Positions 42,833 through 52,703 are shown, numbered from the stretch's first letter. The stretch: DNA of 64,000 nucleotides from Deltaproteobacteria bacterium (GCA_016218725.1 JACRDB010000097.1:39654-103653), one strand, 5' to 3'. Program-made: numbers and translations. Notes: generated by a model from the letters alone, not told the origin.

Positions 42833-44165
42833 AGCCTCGGCCCGGCGGCGCCCCGTGGAGGTTCCGGCAGCCCACCGGGTGCACCTCGGTGATCGCCGCC
42901 TGGGCCGCGCGATAGCGCGCCACCAGGCCCTGGAAGGTCGGGCGGTCCGTGCGGGCCAGGGACGTGCGCTCGCCGGGGTCCGCGGTGAGGTCCCAGGCCT
43001 CGAAGCGGTGGTCGTCCCCGTAGGCGGTGACCTTGTAGTGGTCATGGATCAGGGCCCTCCTGCGGTCGTTGTCGCTGGTGCGGGCCAGGTCCACCAGCAC
43101 GTCCCGCGCCTCTGCCGCGGCACCGTAGAGCTCGGGCACCAGGCTCCGGCCGGTGAAGGTCGGCTCCGGGGGCAGCCCGAAGAGGTCCAGCACCGTCGGG
43201 GCCAGGTCCAGGTGGCTGCGGTTGGCGGCGATCCTCCGGGCCGGGGCCCCCGGCGCCAGAATGATCCACGGCACCCGCACCAGCTCCTGCCAGACCTCGA
43301 AGCCGTGGCGGTATTCCCCGTGCTCGCCGAAGCCCTCGCCGTGGTCCGCGGTGACGATCACCACGGTGCGAGCGCCCCAGGGCTGCTCCCGCACCCAGGA
43401 GACCAGCGCGCCCACCTGGCGGTCCACGTAGGTCACCTCGCCGTCGTAGCGGTCCCGGAGCGTGGGGCCATACGGCGGGATCCCCGGGTGCGCGCGGTAC
43501 TGGTCGTGAGGGTCCATGAAATGGAACCACGCGAAGAAGCGCTGGCCCGTGGTGCGAGGGTCCGAGAGCACCCTCCGGGCGGCTTCCAGCATGCGCTCGC
43601 CGGTGATCTCCACGTCCGTGGTGGCGTCCCAGCGCAGGTTCGGGAGCAGCGCCCACTGGTCAAAGCCCTGGTCCAGCCCCGCCCTCCGCGGGCGGAAATA
43701 CCCGTGGGCATGCACCGCCAGCGTGCGAATCCCCGCGGCCTGGAGCCGCTCCGGGAACATGAGCACCCGCGTGGGGTACGTCCCGAAAAAGTAACCATCC
43801 CGCGGCAGTTCGCTCGGCAATCGACCCGCCAGGAGCCCTCCCACACTCTGCGACGTGTAGGACGAGAGCGCATAGGCGTTGGTGTAGCTTACGGCCTGGG
43901 CCTCCAGGGCGGTGAGCTGTGGGGCGATGGGCCTGGGGTAGCCCGCCCAGGGCATGTCCGCCCGGAGGCTGTCGATGGACAGGAGGAGCACGTTGGCGTC
44001 CGGGGGAGGGCGCGTGGGCGCCGCAGGCGGCGGAGGCGCTGCGTCCACGGGGGCGGCCAGGGGCTCGGGGCCGTCGTGGGTGGGGCGCTCTGCCGCGGCG
44101 GGCGGCGGGTTTTTTCCACAGCCGAGGGCGAGGCTTGCGAGGAGTGGGAGGAGCGCGAAACGCAT
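42828..44165 (-). CDS. Sulfatase/phosphoethanolamine-transferase-fold lipoprotein
   Basis: This 445-aa protein with a lipoprotein signal (LLPLLASLALGC) has the alkaline-phosphatase fold: metal-binding LLLSIDSLRADMPWAGYPRP, FHFMDPHD and VTADHGEGFGEHGEYRHG with PWIILAPG. The nucleophile position reads ALSSYTSQSVGGLLAG, with Ser/Thr instead of the Cys/Ser-x-Pro-x-Arg that is converted to formylglycine. It may therefore be a phospho- or sulfo-group transferase or hydrolase like the LtaS/EptA branch, not a classical sulfatase. It is exported and lipid-anchored. It diverges from the large TSP3 gene. Confidence 0.85.
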   Translation of the reverse strand: MRFALLPLLASLALGCGKNPPPAAAERPTHDGPEPLAAPVDAAPPPPAAPTRPPPDANVLLLSIDSLRADMPWAGYPRPIAPQLTALEAQAVSYTNAYALSSYTSQSVGGLLAGRLPSELPRDGYFFGTYPTRVLMFPERLQAAGIRTLAVHAHGYFRPRRAGLDQGFDQWALLPNLRWDATTDVEITGERMLEAARRVLSDPRTTGQRFFAWFHFMDPHDQYRAHPGIPPYGPTLRDRYDGEVTYVDRQVGALVSWVREQPWGARTVVIVTADHGEGFGEHGEYRHGFEVWQELVRVPWIILAPGAPARRIAANRSHLDLAPTVLDLFGLPPEPTFTGRSLVPELYGAAAEARDVLVDLARTSDNDRRRALIHDHYKVTAYGDDHRFEAWDLTADPGERTSLARTDRPTFQGLVARYRAAQAAITEVHPVGCRNLHGAPPGRGW

Positions 44166-44322
44166 GGCTGAGGGCGCTCCTAGCACAAGCGAGCGCCGAG
44201 GTCGTGCGGTGTAGGTCCAGCGCCACGCACGGGGTGCTGGGGTGGGAAATGCTTGTTGTGCGTGGTGCAGGTCTGGTACAGGTGGGATCGGTGGCGGGCC
44301 TTCTTGGAACAGAGGAGAGAGC

Positions 44323-47300
44323 ATGAACCGGCGTGGACCTGGGTTCTCGGGGTGGTTGTCTGGCCTGGCGGCGATGCTGGTGCCGCTGGGGGCGTGGGCG
44401 GAGGGCAGCGCCCAGACGGGGGACAACCAGTTCCTGGAGAACGAGACGGTGCTCTTCGTGGACGCCGTGGTCGGGGAGGTGATCAACCTCGCGGGGAGCG
44501 CCGGGAGCGTGGAGGTGTCGGGGCCCAGCGGCCCGACGATGATCCTGCCGCTCAACGCCGCCGGGGGTCTGCTCACCGGTGAGGTCACGCCGCCGACGAT
44601 CACAAACCCCAGGCGGGTGACGGTGACCGAGGCGGGGCGCTGGCGGATTCACTTCACGGGGAACATCAACCTCTGGGACGTGACGGTGACGCCCAACGCC
44701 ACGACGCCGGTGGTGCCGTCCCGGCCGCCGACCCCTCCGGGGTTCTCGCAGCCCCGCGGGCGGGTGTACAGCCGTCACTACAATTTCAACGCCGAGGGGT
44801 ACACCCGGGACCGCGCCACGAACACGGACTACTTCATCGTGGTGCCCAACGGGGTGGGGAGCGAGAACTACACCTGGCGCATTGATTTCGAGGGCCTCGC
44901 CGGGTACGTGTACACCATCGCGTCGAACCCCCTGGGGATCGACCCGCCGTTCTCGCGCACGAGCCAGCGGCGGATGGGGGGCCCGGCGGGGATCTTCATC
45001 CCGGACCGGTATGACATCTACCTGAACCTCCCGGTGGTGTCCCGCGGGGTGACCACGGCGCCGTCGGCGTCGCTGCTCACGGGCACGGGTGGGACCTGCG
45101 ACCGGATCACCCCGGGGGGGGCCACCTTCCGGTTCATGTCCAACGTCGTGGGGAGCTACCAGCTCCTGATTGACGTAAACCGCGACGGGATGTTCACCAC
45201 CCGCGCGCCGGACGCCGTGGTGGACGGCCTGGCCACCATCGGCGCCAACTCCATCGTGTGGAGCGGCCGCGGGGCCGACGGGGTGATCGTGCCCGCGTCG
45301 CCGACGCCGTACCCTGCGATCCTTTCCCTCCGCGCGGGGGAGGCCCACTGGGTGGGCGAGGACATCGAGACGTGCCAGCCGGGGCTGCGGCTCCAGACCG
45401 TGAACCCCACGACCGGGGCCCTCGCGGACACGGCGAACTTCTGGGATGACCGGGCGCTCCTCCTGCGGGGTGGTCCCCGGGACCCGGTGCCGGTGACCAC
45501 GCTCCCGGCGGGGCTCCCCGGGACCGACGCGAACCGCCACCGCTGGGGGGATTTCACCAACAACCCGCCCGGGGACGAGTCCTTCATTGACACCTGGGTG
45601 ATCGGGTCTGAGAGCCAAGTGCGCTTCAGCGTGATCATCGGCGGGGACGGCGGCGCGGACACCGACGGGGACGGGCTGACGGACCTGCGCGAGTGCGCCA
45701 TCGGCACGGACCCCACGCGCAGGGACACCGACGGGGACACCATCCCCGACGGCGTGGAGGCCTCGCCCACCACGGCGCCGGACACGGACATGGACGGGTC
45801 CATCGATGCGCTGGACACGGACTCGGACAACGACACGATCCCGGACATCTCGGAGACCGTGGGCACGCCTCTAACACCCGGTGACGAGGACGGCGACCGG
45901 ATCCCGAACTTCCGGGACCCGGACGACGACGGGGACGGCATCCCCACGCGCACCGAGGCCACGCAGGACATGTCCCCGCTTGACGATTTCGACGGCGACC
46001 GGGTGGCGTCGTACCGGGACCTGGACTCGGACTCGGACGGGGTCCCGGACCGGGTGGAGGCCGGGAGCGTCCCGACGATGCCCGCGGACACGGACATGGA
46101 CGGCGCGCCGGACTACCTCGATCGCGACTCGGACAACGACTGCGCGGGGGACAACACCCCTGGAGAGGCCGGGGCCGCGAGGACCATGGTGGCGGCGGAC
46201 CCGAACGCCAACTGCACCAACCCCGCGACGCCGGTCTGCAACCGCGCCACGGGCACCTGCGTGCCGGGCACCCTGGACCCGGACACGGACATGGACGGGC
46301 TCACGGACCGCATGGAGCGGATGATCGGGACGGACCCGCTGAACCCCGACACGGACATGGACACCATCCGGGACGGCGTCGAGGTCGGGCCCACACCCAC
46401 CATGCCCGTGGACTCGGACCGGGACGGGCGCATGGACGCCCTCGACCCGGACGACGACAACGACACCATCCCCACCCGCGACGAGCGTCCCCGGGCGATG
46501 AACCAGGACACCGACGGGGACACGCGCCCGAACCACCTGGACCCGGACGACGACAACGACGGGATCCCTACGCGCACCGAGGCCATGCAGGACACGTCCC
46601 CGACGGACGATTTCGACATGGACATGACGCCGTCGTACCTGGACCTTGACTCGGACTCGGACGGCGTGCCGGACACCGTGGAGGCGGGCGCGGACCCGAC
46701 GATGCCCGCGGACACGGACCGCGACGGGGCGCCGGACTACCTGGATCGGGACTCGGACAACGACTGCGCGGTGGACAGCCTGCCGTCGGAGGCCGGGGTC
46801 GCGAGGGTCACCGTCTCGGCCACGCCGGACATGAACTGCACGAACCCGGCGATGCCGGTGTGCAACACCACCACGGGCACCTGCGTGCCGCGGATGACGG
46901 ACCCGGACACGGACATGGACGGGCTCCCGGACCGCGTGGAGAGGATGATCGGGACGGACCCGCTGAACCCCGACACGGACATGGACACCATCCGGGACGG
47001 CGTCGAGGTCGGGCCCACGCCCACCACGCCCAGGGACTCGGACATGGACGGGCGCATGGACGCCCTCGACCCGGACGACGACAACGACACCATCCCCACC
47101 CGCGACGAGCGCACGGGCGGCGCGGACGTGGACACGGACCGGGACACGCGCCCGGACCACCTGGACCCGGACGACGACAACGACGGGATCCCCACGCGCA
47201 CCGAGGCCATGCAGGACACGTCCCCTGCGGACGATTTCGACGCGGACCGCACGCCGTCGTACCGGGACCTGGACTCCGACGCGGACGGCGTGCCGGACTC

Positions 47301-49068
47301 CGTGGAGGCGGGCGCGGACCCGACGATGCCCGCGGACACGGACCGGGACGGGGCGCCGGACTACCTGGACCTCGACTCGGACAACGACTGCGCGCTGGAC
47401 AACCTGGCCTCCGAGGCGGGGCCGGCGCGGATCACCCCGGCGATGAACCCGGACCTGAACTGCTCGGACCCCGCGAGGCCCGTGTGCAACCGGGCCCTGG
47501 GCGTGTGCGTGCCCCGGACCACGGACCCGGACACGGACATGGACGGGATCCCGGACCGCATCGAGCGCATGATCGGGACCGATCCCATGAACCCGGACAC
47601 CGACGGGGACGGGATCCCCGACGGGGTCGAGGCCGGGCCGATGCCCGCGAGCCCGCCGGACACGGACATGGACGGCCGGAGCAACCCCCTGGATCCGGAC
47701 GACGACAACGACACGATCCCCACCCGGGACGAGCGCCCCATGGCCCGCGACGCGGACACGGACTCGGACACGCGCCCGGACCACCTCGACCCGGACGACG
47801 ACGGGGACGGCATCCCCACGCGCGTGGAGGCCGCCCAGGACATGACCCCGGCGGACGACACGGACATGGACATGCGCCCGTCGTACCGGGACCTGGACTC
47901 CGACGGCGACGGCGTGCCGGACATGGTGGAGGCGGGCGCGGACCCGACGATGCCCGCGGACACGGACCGGGACGGGGCGCCGGACTACCTGGACCTCGAC
48001 TCGGACAACGACTGCCTGCCGGACAGCGCGCCCGCGGAGGCGGGCGTGGCCAGGATCACCCCGGCGATGATGCCGGACGCGAACTGCACGGACCCCGCGA
48101 GGCCCGTGTGCAACCGCATGACCGGCGTGTGCGTCCCTCGGGAGGACCCGGACACGGACATGGACGGCATCCCCGATCGCGTGGAGCGGATGATCGGGAC
48201 GGACCCGATGAACCCCGACACGGACATGGACACCATCCGGGACGGCGACGAGGTCGGGCCCATGGTGGGGATGCCTCGGGACACCGACGGCGACGGGATG
48301 ATCGACCCGCTCGACCCGGACGACGACAACGACACGCTGCCCACGCGGGACGAGCGCCCCATGGCGCGCGACGTGGACACGGACATGGACCTGCGCCCGG
48401 ACCACCTGGATCCGGACGACGACAACGACGGGATCCCCACGCGCACCGAGCGCATGCAGGACACCTCCACCGGGACGGACCTGGACATGGACATGCGCCC
48501 GTCGTACCGGGACCTGGACTCCGACGGGGACGGCGTGCCGGACATGGTGGAGGCGGGCATGACCCCGACGACCCCCGCGGACACGGACACCGACGGCGCG
48601 CCGGACTACCTCGATCGGGACTCGGACAACGACTGCCTGCCGGACAGTGACCCCGCCGAGGCGGGCATGGCCCGGGTCACCCCGGCGATGAACCCCGACC
48701 TGAACTGCACGGACCCGTCGCGCCCGGTGTGCGAGCGCGCCACCGGGGTCTGCGTCGCCCGCGGCGACGCGGGGATGGACGCGGGCCCCGACGTGGTCAC
48801 GGACTCCGGCGCCCCCGACGCCGACGCGGACACGGACTCGGGAGCCCCCGACGCGGGCACGGACTCGGGAGCCCCCGACGCCGGACCTGCGGACGGCGGC
48901 CCCAGGGCCCCCTACGAGCTCACCGGGGATGGGCTCTTCTCCTGCGCGACGGCTCCCTCCGGGGGCTCCGGCGCGTCGGTTCTTGGTCTGGTTGCGGTGG
49001 CCTGCGCCCTCGGGCTGCGCCGCCGCGGTCGCAGCACCAGGCAAACCCTGGAAGCCTCGAAGGAGTAG
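44323..49068 (+). CDS. Giant cell-surface protein with five TSP3 super-repeats and MYXO-CTERM
   Basis: This 1581-aa protein has a signal peptide (to about residue 27), a 400-residue N-terminal beta-rich domain ending near residue 440, then five copies of a roughly 208-residue unit (period 624 bases, about 45655-48775). Each unit is packed with thrombospondin type-3 calcium motifs such as DPDDDNDTIPTRDE and DTDMDGIPDRVE, plus one Cys segment NCTNPATPVCNRATGTC. A Pro/Asp tail with DSGAPDAG and a MYXO-CTERM-like end (CATAPSGGSG, helix, RRRGR) anchor it at the surface. The ATG at 44323 follows AGAGGAGA. It is likely a calcium-stiffened adhesin or stalk. Confidence 0.9.
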   Translation: MNRRGPGFSGWLSGLAAMLVPLGAWAEGSAQTGDNQFLENETVLFVDAVVGEVINLAGSAGSVEVSGPSGPTMILPLNAAGGLLTGEVTPPTITNPRRVTVTEAGRWRIHFTGNINLWDVTVTPNATTPVVPSRPPTPPGFSQPRGRVYSRHYNFNAEGYTRDRATNTDYFIVVPNGVGSENYTWRIDFEGLAGYVYTIASNPLGIDPPFSRTSQRRMGGPAGIFIPDRYDIYLNLPVVSRGVTTAPSASLLTGTGGTCDRITPGGATFRFMSNVVGSYQLLIDVNRDGMFTTRAPDAVVDGLATIGANSIVWSGRGADGVIVPASPTPYPAILSLRAGEAHWVGEDIETCQPGLRLQTVNPTTGALADTANFWDDRALLLRGGPRDPVPVTTLPAGLPGTDANRHRWGDFTNNPPGDESFIDTWVIGSESQVRFSVIIGGDGGADTDGDGLTDLRECAIGTDPTRRDTDGDTIPDGVEASPTTAPDTDMDGSIDALDTDSDNDTIPDISETVGTPLTPGDEDGDRIPNFRDPDDDGDGIPTRTEATQDMSPLDDFDGDRVASYRDLDSDSDGVPDRVEAGSVPTMPADTDMDGAPDYLDRDSDNDCAGDNTPGEAGAARTMVAADPNANCTNPATPVCNRATGTCVPGTLDPDTDMDGLTDRMERMIGTDPLNPDTDMDTIRDGVEVGPTPTMPVDSDRDGRMDALDPDDDNDTIPTRDERPRAMNQDTDGDTRPNHLDPDDDNDGIPTRTEAMQDTSPTDDFDMDMTPSYLDLDSDSDGVPDTVEAGADPTMPADTDRDGAPDYLDRDSDNDCAVDSLPSEAGVARVTVSATPDMNCTNPAMPVCNTTTGTCVPRMTDPDTDMDGLPDRVERMIGTDPLNPDTDMDTIRDGVEVGPTPTTPRDSDMDGRMDALDPDDDNDTIPTRDERTGGADVDTDRDTRPDHLDPDDDNDGIPTRTEAMQDTSPADDFDADRTPSYRDLDSDADGVPDSVEAGADPTMPADTDRDGAPDYLDLDSDNDCALDNLASEAGPARITPAMNPDLNCSDPARPVCNRALGVCVPRTTDPDTDMDGIPDRIERMIGTDPMNPDTDGDGIPDGVEAGPMPASPPDTDMDGRSNPLDPDDDNDTIPTRDERPMARDADTDSDTRPDHLDPDDDGDGIPTRVEAAQDMTPADDTDMDMRPSYRDLDSDGDGVPDMVEAGADPTMPADTDRDGAPDYLDLDSDNDCLPDSAPAEAGVARITPAMMPDANCTDPARPVCNRMTGVCVPREDPDTDMDGIPDRVERMIGTDPMNPDTDMDTIRDGDEVGPMVGMPRDTDGDGMIDPLDPDDDNDTLPTRDERPMARDVDTDMDLRPDHLDPDDDNDGIPTRTERMQDTSTGTDLDMDMRPSYRDLDSDGDGVPDMVEAGMTPTTPADTDTDGAPDYLDRDSDNDCLPDSDPAEAGMARVTPAMNPDLNCTDPSRPVCERATGVCVARGDAGMDAGPDVVTDSGAPDADADTDSGAPDAGTDSGAPDAGPADGGPRAPYELTGDGLFSCATAPSGGSGASVLGLVAVACALGLRRRGRSTRQTLEASKE
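45655..48775 (+). repeat. Five tandem 624-bp (208-codon) repeats within the TSP3 gene
   Basis: The units begin near 45655, 46280, 46905, 47528 and 48149, so four steps are 624 and one is 621. Units 2 to 5 are nearly identical in long stretches, for instance the segment encoding IGTDP-NPDTDMDTIRDG. Homologous recombination could change the number of units in frame. Confidence 0.92.
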
Positions 49069-49074
49069 AACGAA

Positions 49075-50997
49075 GTGCGCAGCCGACGGAACCCCGCACC
49101 CGCGCCCCTGGCGCTCGCGTGTGCAGCAGCCTCGCTCCTCGCGCCGAGCCTTGGCCTCGCCCAGGCCACCGGGTGGGCCCTGGACCGCTATGAGCCATCC
49201 TTCGCCGGGGACGTCATGTTCGCGGCGGACCACCCCTGGTACTCGCGCTCGCGGCTCGTGAGCTTCCGCGCCAACGAGGCCCTGGACTACGCGCTCCGGC
49301 CCCTGGTCGTGCGCAGGGACGGCGAGCGCGTCGAGTCCATCATCGACCACATGCTGGTGGCCCACCTCCAGGCGGGCGTGGCCATCGGGTCGCGCTTCGG
49401 CGTGGCGCTCTCGCTCCCGCTGGTGCTCCTCCAGGACGGCCCCGGCACCAACATGACGGGTGGACAACTGGCCCCGGGCGGCTCCTTCGTGCCCGGTGAC
49501 CCCAGGCTCCAAGCCCGCGTGCGCGTCTTCGGTGACGCCGACCGTGACGCCATTTCCCTACATGTAGGCGGGCAGCTCTTTCTCGGCGTGGGGCTCTCGG
49601 CGCGGGTGGACAACGCCACGGACGAGGCCCTTCGCGGCAGGCTCCAGGTGACCGCTGCGGGGCGCCTCGGGTGGCTGCGCTGGAGTCTCTCCCTCGGGGC
49701 TCACCTGCGGCCCACGGTGCTCGCCGGGCTCAACGGCGGGGCGGGCGCCGGCGCTGGGAGCGAGGCCCTGATCGTGGGCGGGCTCCAGTATGTGTCGCGC
49801 AACAACCGCTTCATGGTGGGCCCGGAGTTCTGGCTCTCGTCGGACTTCGATCACTTCGTGGAGTACAAGTACAGCCAGGGGGAGCTCCTGGTGGGGGCGC
49901 GGTACATCTTCGGCAGGAACTTCGGGCTCGGGCTGGGCGTGGGCCCGGGGCTCTCGCAAGGGGCCGGGACGCCGGCGCTGCGGGCGCTCTTGTCCGTGGC
50001 GTACATCCCGCTGGAGGAGGAGCCCGAGGCGGCCCCGGGGGACCGCGACCGCGACGGGTTCCTCGACCCGAATGACGTCTGCCCCGACGTGCCCGCGGGG
50101 CTGCACCCCGATCCCCACCGGGATGGCTGCCCGTCCGAAGATCGGGACCACGACGGGGTCTGGGACTACGAAGACCTGTGCCCCGACGTGCCCCAGGGCG
50201 ACCACCCGGACCCCTCGCGCCTGGGCTGCCCCGATGAAGACACCGACGGCGACGGGATCTTCAACGCCCAGGACCAGTGCCGGGACGTGCCTCAGGGGCC
50301 CCACCCGGACCCCGCGCGGCTCGGCTGCCCGGACACGGACACCGACCACGACGGAGTCTTCGACGCCCAGGACCAGTGCCGGGAGGTGCCCCAGGGGCTG
50401 CGCCCCGATCCCCAGCGTATCGGGTGTCCGATGCCCGACCGCGATGGGGACCTGGTGCCCGACTCCACGGACCACTGCCCCGACCAGCGTGGCTCTCCCA
50501 GCCCCGACCCGCTGCGCAACGGCTGCCCGGGTGACGTGGACATCACCGGCGGCACGCTGCGAATCCTCCGGCCGGTGTTCTTCGCCACCAACCGGGACAC
50601 CATCCTGCCGCGGAGCACGCCCGTGCTCCAGGCCGTGGCCCACGCCCTGGCGGAGCTCCCCACGATCCGCAGGGTGGACATCGAGGGCCACACCGACGAC
50701 CGCGGCGAGGACGCCGCCAACCTGGACCTCTCACAGCGCCGCGCGGCCAGCGTGGTGCGCTGGCTCACGGAGCACGGCATCGACGCCTCCCGGCTGGAGT
50801 CCCACGGCTACGGCGAGAGCAGGCCCATCACCACCAACACCACGGTGCAGGGCCGTGGCACCAACCGCAGGGTGGTCTTCCGGATCGTGGATCCGCCCAT
50901 GCCCACGGACGCAATCCCCGCGGGAGACGCCTCCCCGGGCCCCGTGAGCCCCTCCGAGGACCGCTCCACCCGACCCCACCGCGCCCCGAGACCGTAG
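49075..50997 (+). CDS. OmpA-like outer-membrane protein with TSP3 repeats
   Basis: This 640-aa protein starts at GTG with AGGAG nine bases upstream and seven bases after the TSP3 gene. It has a signal peptide (ending near LGLAQA), an N-terminal beta-barrel region to about residue 320, then five TSP3 calcium repeats (DRDRDGFLDPNDVCPDVPAG and four like it). A C-terminal OmpA peptidoglycan-binding domain (about 500-610) has VDIEGHTDDRGEDAANLDLS and SHGYGESRPITTNTT. It tethers the outer membrane to the wall. With the adjacent TSP3 protein it is likely one functional pair. Confidence 0.9.
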   Translation: MRSRRNPAPAPLALACAAASLLAPSLGLAQATGWALDRYEPSFAGDVMFAADHPWYSRSRLVSFRANEALDYALRPLVVRRDGERVESIIDHMLVAHLQAGVAIGSRFGVALSLPLVLLQDGPGTNMTGGQLAPGGSFVPGDPRLQARVRVFGDADRDAISLHVGGQLFLGVGLSARVDNATDEALRGRLQVTAAGRLGWLRWSLSLGAHLRPTVLAGLNGGAGAGAGSEALIVGGLQYVSRNNRFMVGPEFWLSSDFDHFVEYKYSQGELLVGARYIFGRNFGLGLGVGPGLSQGAGTPALRALLSVAYIPLEEEPEAAPGDRDRDGFLDPNDVCPDVPAGLHPDPHRDGCPSEDRDHDGVWDYEDLCPDVPQGDHPDPSRLGCPDEDTDGDGIFNAQDQCRDVPQGPHPDPARLGCPDTDTDHDGVFDAQDQCREVPQGLRPDPQRIGCPMPDRDGDLVPDSTDHCPDQRGSPSPDPLRNGCPGDVDITGGTLRILRPVFFATNRDTILPRSTPVLQAVAHALAELPTIRRVDIEGHTDDRGEDAANLDLSQRRAASVVRWLTEHGIDASRLESHGYGESRPITTNTTVQGRGTNRRVVFRIVDPPMPTDAIPAGDASPGPVSPSEDRSTRPHRAPRP

Positions 50998-51069
50998 CCC
51001 CGCCTCCCTGGCGCGCGGTTGTGCGTTGGGATGTTGTGTTCTCCTCCCCACTGGGGGTCCAATAGCGCC

Positions 51070-52701
51070 GTGAGGCGAGGGTCGGATTTCCGCGCTCGGG
51101 GCGTCTTCCGCGGGGTCGTCTGTCTTTTACGCCTCACCATTCTACTGGGTTTCGTCGCTTCTGTAGGTGGATGTGGGGGCGGTACGGCCATCGTGACCGG
51201 GATCCGTCGGCGCGATGCGGCGATGGACGTGGTGGCCGACGGCGCGATGGTCGACGGCGCGGCGGAGCTGGCTCCTGGTGACCTGGCGCCCGACGGTATG
51301 GCGGAGGTCCCAGCGTCGGACGGCGAGGACCTGGGCGCCGCGGAAGAGACTCTGGAGCCACCCGTGGAGCCCTCCGAGGCGGGGCCGACGGACGTGCCGG
51401 AGGAGCCCTTGGACGGGGGCGGGACCGACGCGCCGGACGGCGCTGTCATGGATGCCGCGCCGGAGACCGGGGGGTTGGACGTGGTGGCCGAGCCTCCTCC
51501 ACCGGACTCGGCGGCCATGGAGGTGGCCGCGTTGGACAGCACCGGCGCGGACGCGACCTCCGCGGACGCGCCGACGGACATGAGCGTGATGGTCACGGAC
51601 CGCGGAGGGCTCGACGCCTCGCCGGACGGCTCCGACGCCGACGGAGGGGACACCCAGGACGTCCCGGCGGAGCCCGAGGTGGCCCCGCCGCCCTGCGGCG
51701 CGACGGACCAGCCGTGCTGCGCGCCGGACGTGTGCATGCCCTTCAATATTTGTGAGGCGGGCTTCTGCAGGGCTTGTGGCGTGCGGGACCGCACCTGCTG
51801 CCCGGACCTGCGGGGCGACCGCACGGTCTGCGGCGGGAGCCTCTTGTGTGTAGCCTCGGAGCAGCTCTGCCGCTGCGGGGCCGTCGGGCAGGCCTGCTGC
51901 GAGGGCGGCGTGTGCGGCCCTGGCACCATCTGCGACCGGATCACCTGCACGGCTTGTGGAGGCTCCGGGCAGCTGTGCTGCACGGGGGGTGTGTGCGCGC
52001 CGGACCTGGACTGTCTGGGCGGCACCTGCGGCTGCGGCACGCCAGGGCGGCGTTGTTGCAGCGGCACCACCTGCAGCGCGGGCTTCTGCGCGGCGGGGCT
52101 CTGCCGCGGGGACTGCGGCACCGAGGCCCAGCCGTGCTGCGGGGGCACCACCTGCGCGGCGGGGCTCTCGTGCTCCGGGGGCACCTGCCGGAACGTGTGC
52201 GGCATGGTGGGGACGCCCTGCTGCGGGGGCACCACCTGCGCGGCGGGCGCGCTCTGCCGCGGGGGGCTCTGCGTCGCGTGCGGCGCGCGGGACACCCCCT
52301 GCTGCGAGGGCTCGCGCTGCGGGCCGAGCCTCCTGTGCAGCACGGCCCGGGACCGCTGCGAGTGCGGCGTCGTGGGCCTGCCGTGCTGCGGCGGGACGAG
52401 CTGTGACGTGGGCCTCTGCGAGGCCCTGGGGATGGACACGCAGTGCTCGCCCTGCGGCGGGGCGCTGCAGCCGTGCTGCGCGGGGGACACGTGCTCGTCG
52501 GGCTTCGCGTGCCTCGGGGGGAGCTGCTCGCCCTGCGGCGACGCGCGCCAGTCGTGCTGCGCGGGGGGCACCTGCCGCGCGGGGATGGAGTGCGTGGCGA
52601 CGCGCTGCGCGCGCTGCGGGGCGCGCGACGAGCCCTGCTGCACCATGCGAACGGCGTGTGAGGCGGGCCTCGCGTGCGCCGGCGGGACCTGCCTGCCCTA
52701 G
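51070..52701 (+). CDS. Lipoprotein with about eleven Cys-rich CCGG-type modules
   Basis: This 543-aa protein starts at the GTG at 51070, which directly precedes the signal (VVCLLRLTILLGFVASVGGC); the upstream in-frame TTG gives an extended N-terminus without a site. After an acidic Asp/Pro/Glu linker, residues 210 to the end are tandem modules such as CGTEAQPCCGGTTCAAGLSC and CGALQPCCAGDTC (roughly C-G-x-x-x-x-PCC-x-G-x-x-C-x-x-G-x-x-C-x-x-G-x-C). Disulfide-linked short modules imply an outer-surface location. One similar module appears in the lipoprotein at 39404. The ligand is unknown. Confidence 0.8.
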   Translation: MRRGSDFRARGVFRGVVCLLRLTILLGFVASVGGCGGGTAIVTGIRRRDAAMDVVADGAMVDGAAELAPGDLAPDGMAEVPASDGEDLGAAEETLEPPVEPSEAGPTDVPEEPLDGGGTDAPDGAVMDAAPETGGLDVVAEPPPPDSAAMEVAALDSTGADATSADAPTDMSVMVTDRGGLDASPDGSDADGGDTQDVPAEPEVAPPPCGATDQPCCAPDVCMPFNICEAGFCRACGVRDRTCCPDLRGDRTVCGGSLLCVASEQLCRCGAVGQACCEGGVCGPGTICDRITCTACGGSGQLCCTGGVCAPDLDCLGGTCGCGTPGRRCCSGTTCSAGFCAAGLCRGDCGTEAQPCCGGTTCAAGLSCSGGTCRNVCGMVGTPCCGGTTCAAGALCRGGLCVACGARDTPCCEGSRCGPSLLCSTARDRCECGVVGLPCCGGTSCDVGLCEALGMDTQCSPCGGALQPCCAGDTCSSGFACLGGSCSPCGDARQSCCAGGTCRAGMECVATRCARCGARDEPCCTMRTACEAGLACAGGTCLP

Positions 52702-52703
52702 TG

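Noticed and set aside
45655..48775. Possible duplicated genes or assembly duplication in the 624-bp repeat block
   Set aside because: The frame stays open through all five units, differences between units are spread throughout, and the flanking domains are intact, so tandem repeats within one gene explain it better.
45871..49512. A 1213-residue open reading frame on the minus strand opposite the TSP3 and OmpA-like genes
   Set aside because: It is only the antisense shadow of the Asp-rich repeats on the plus strand; it is Val/Arg/Gly/His biased, crosses two real genes and has no recognisable domain.
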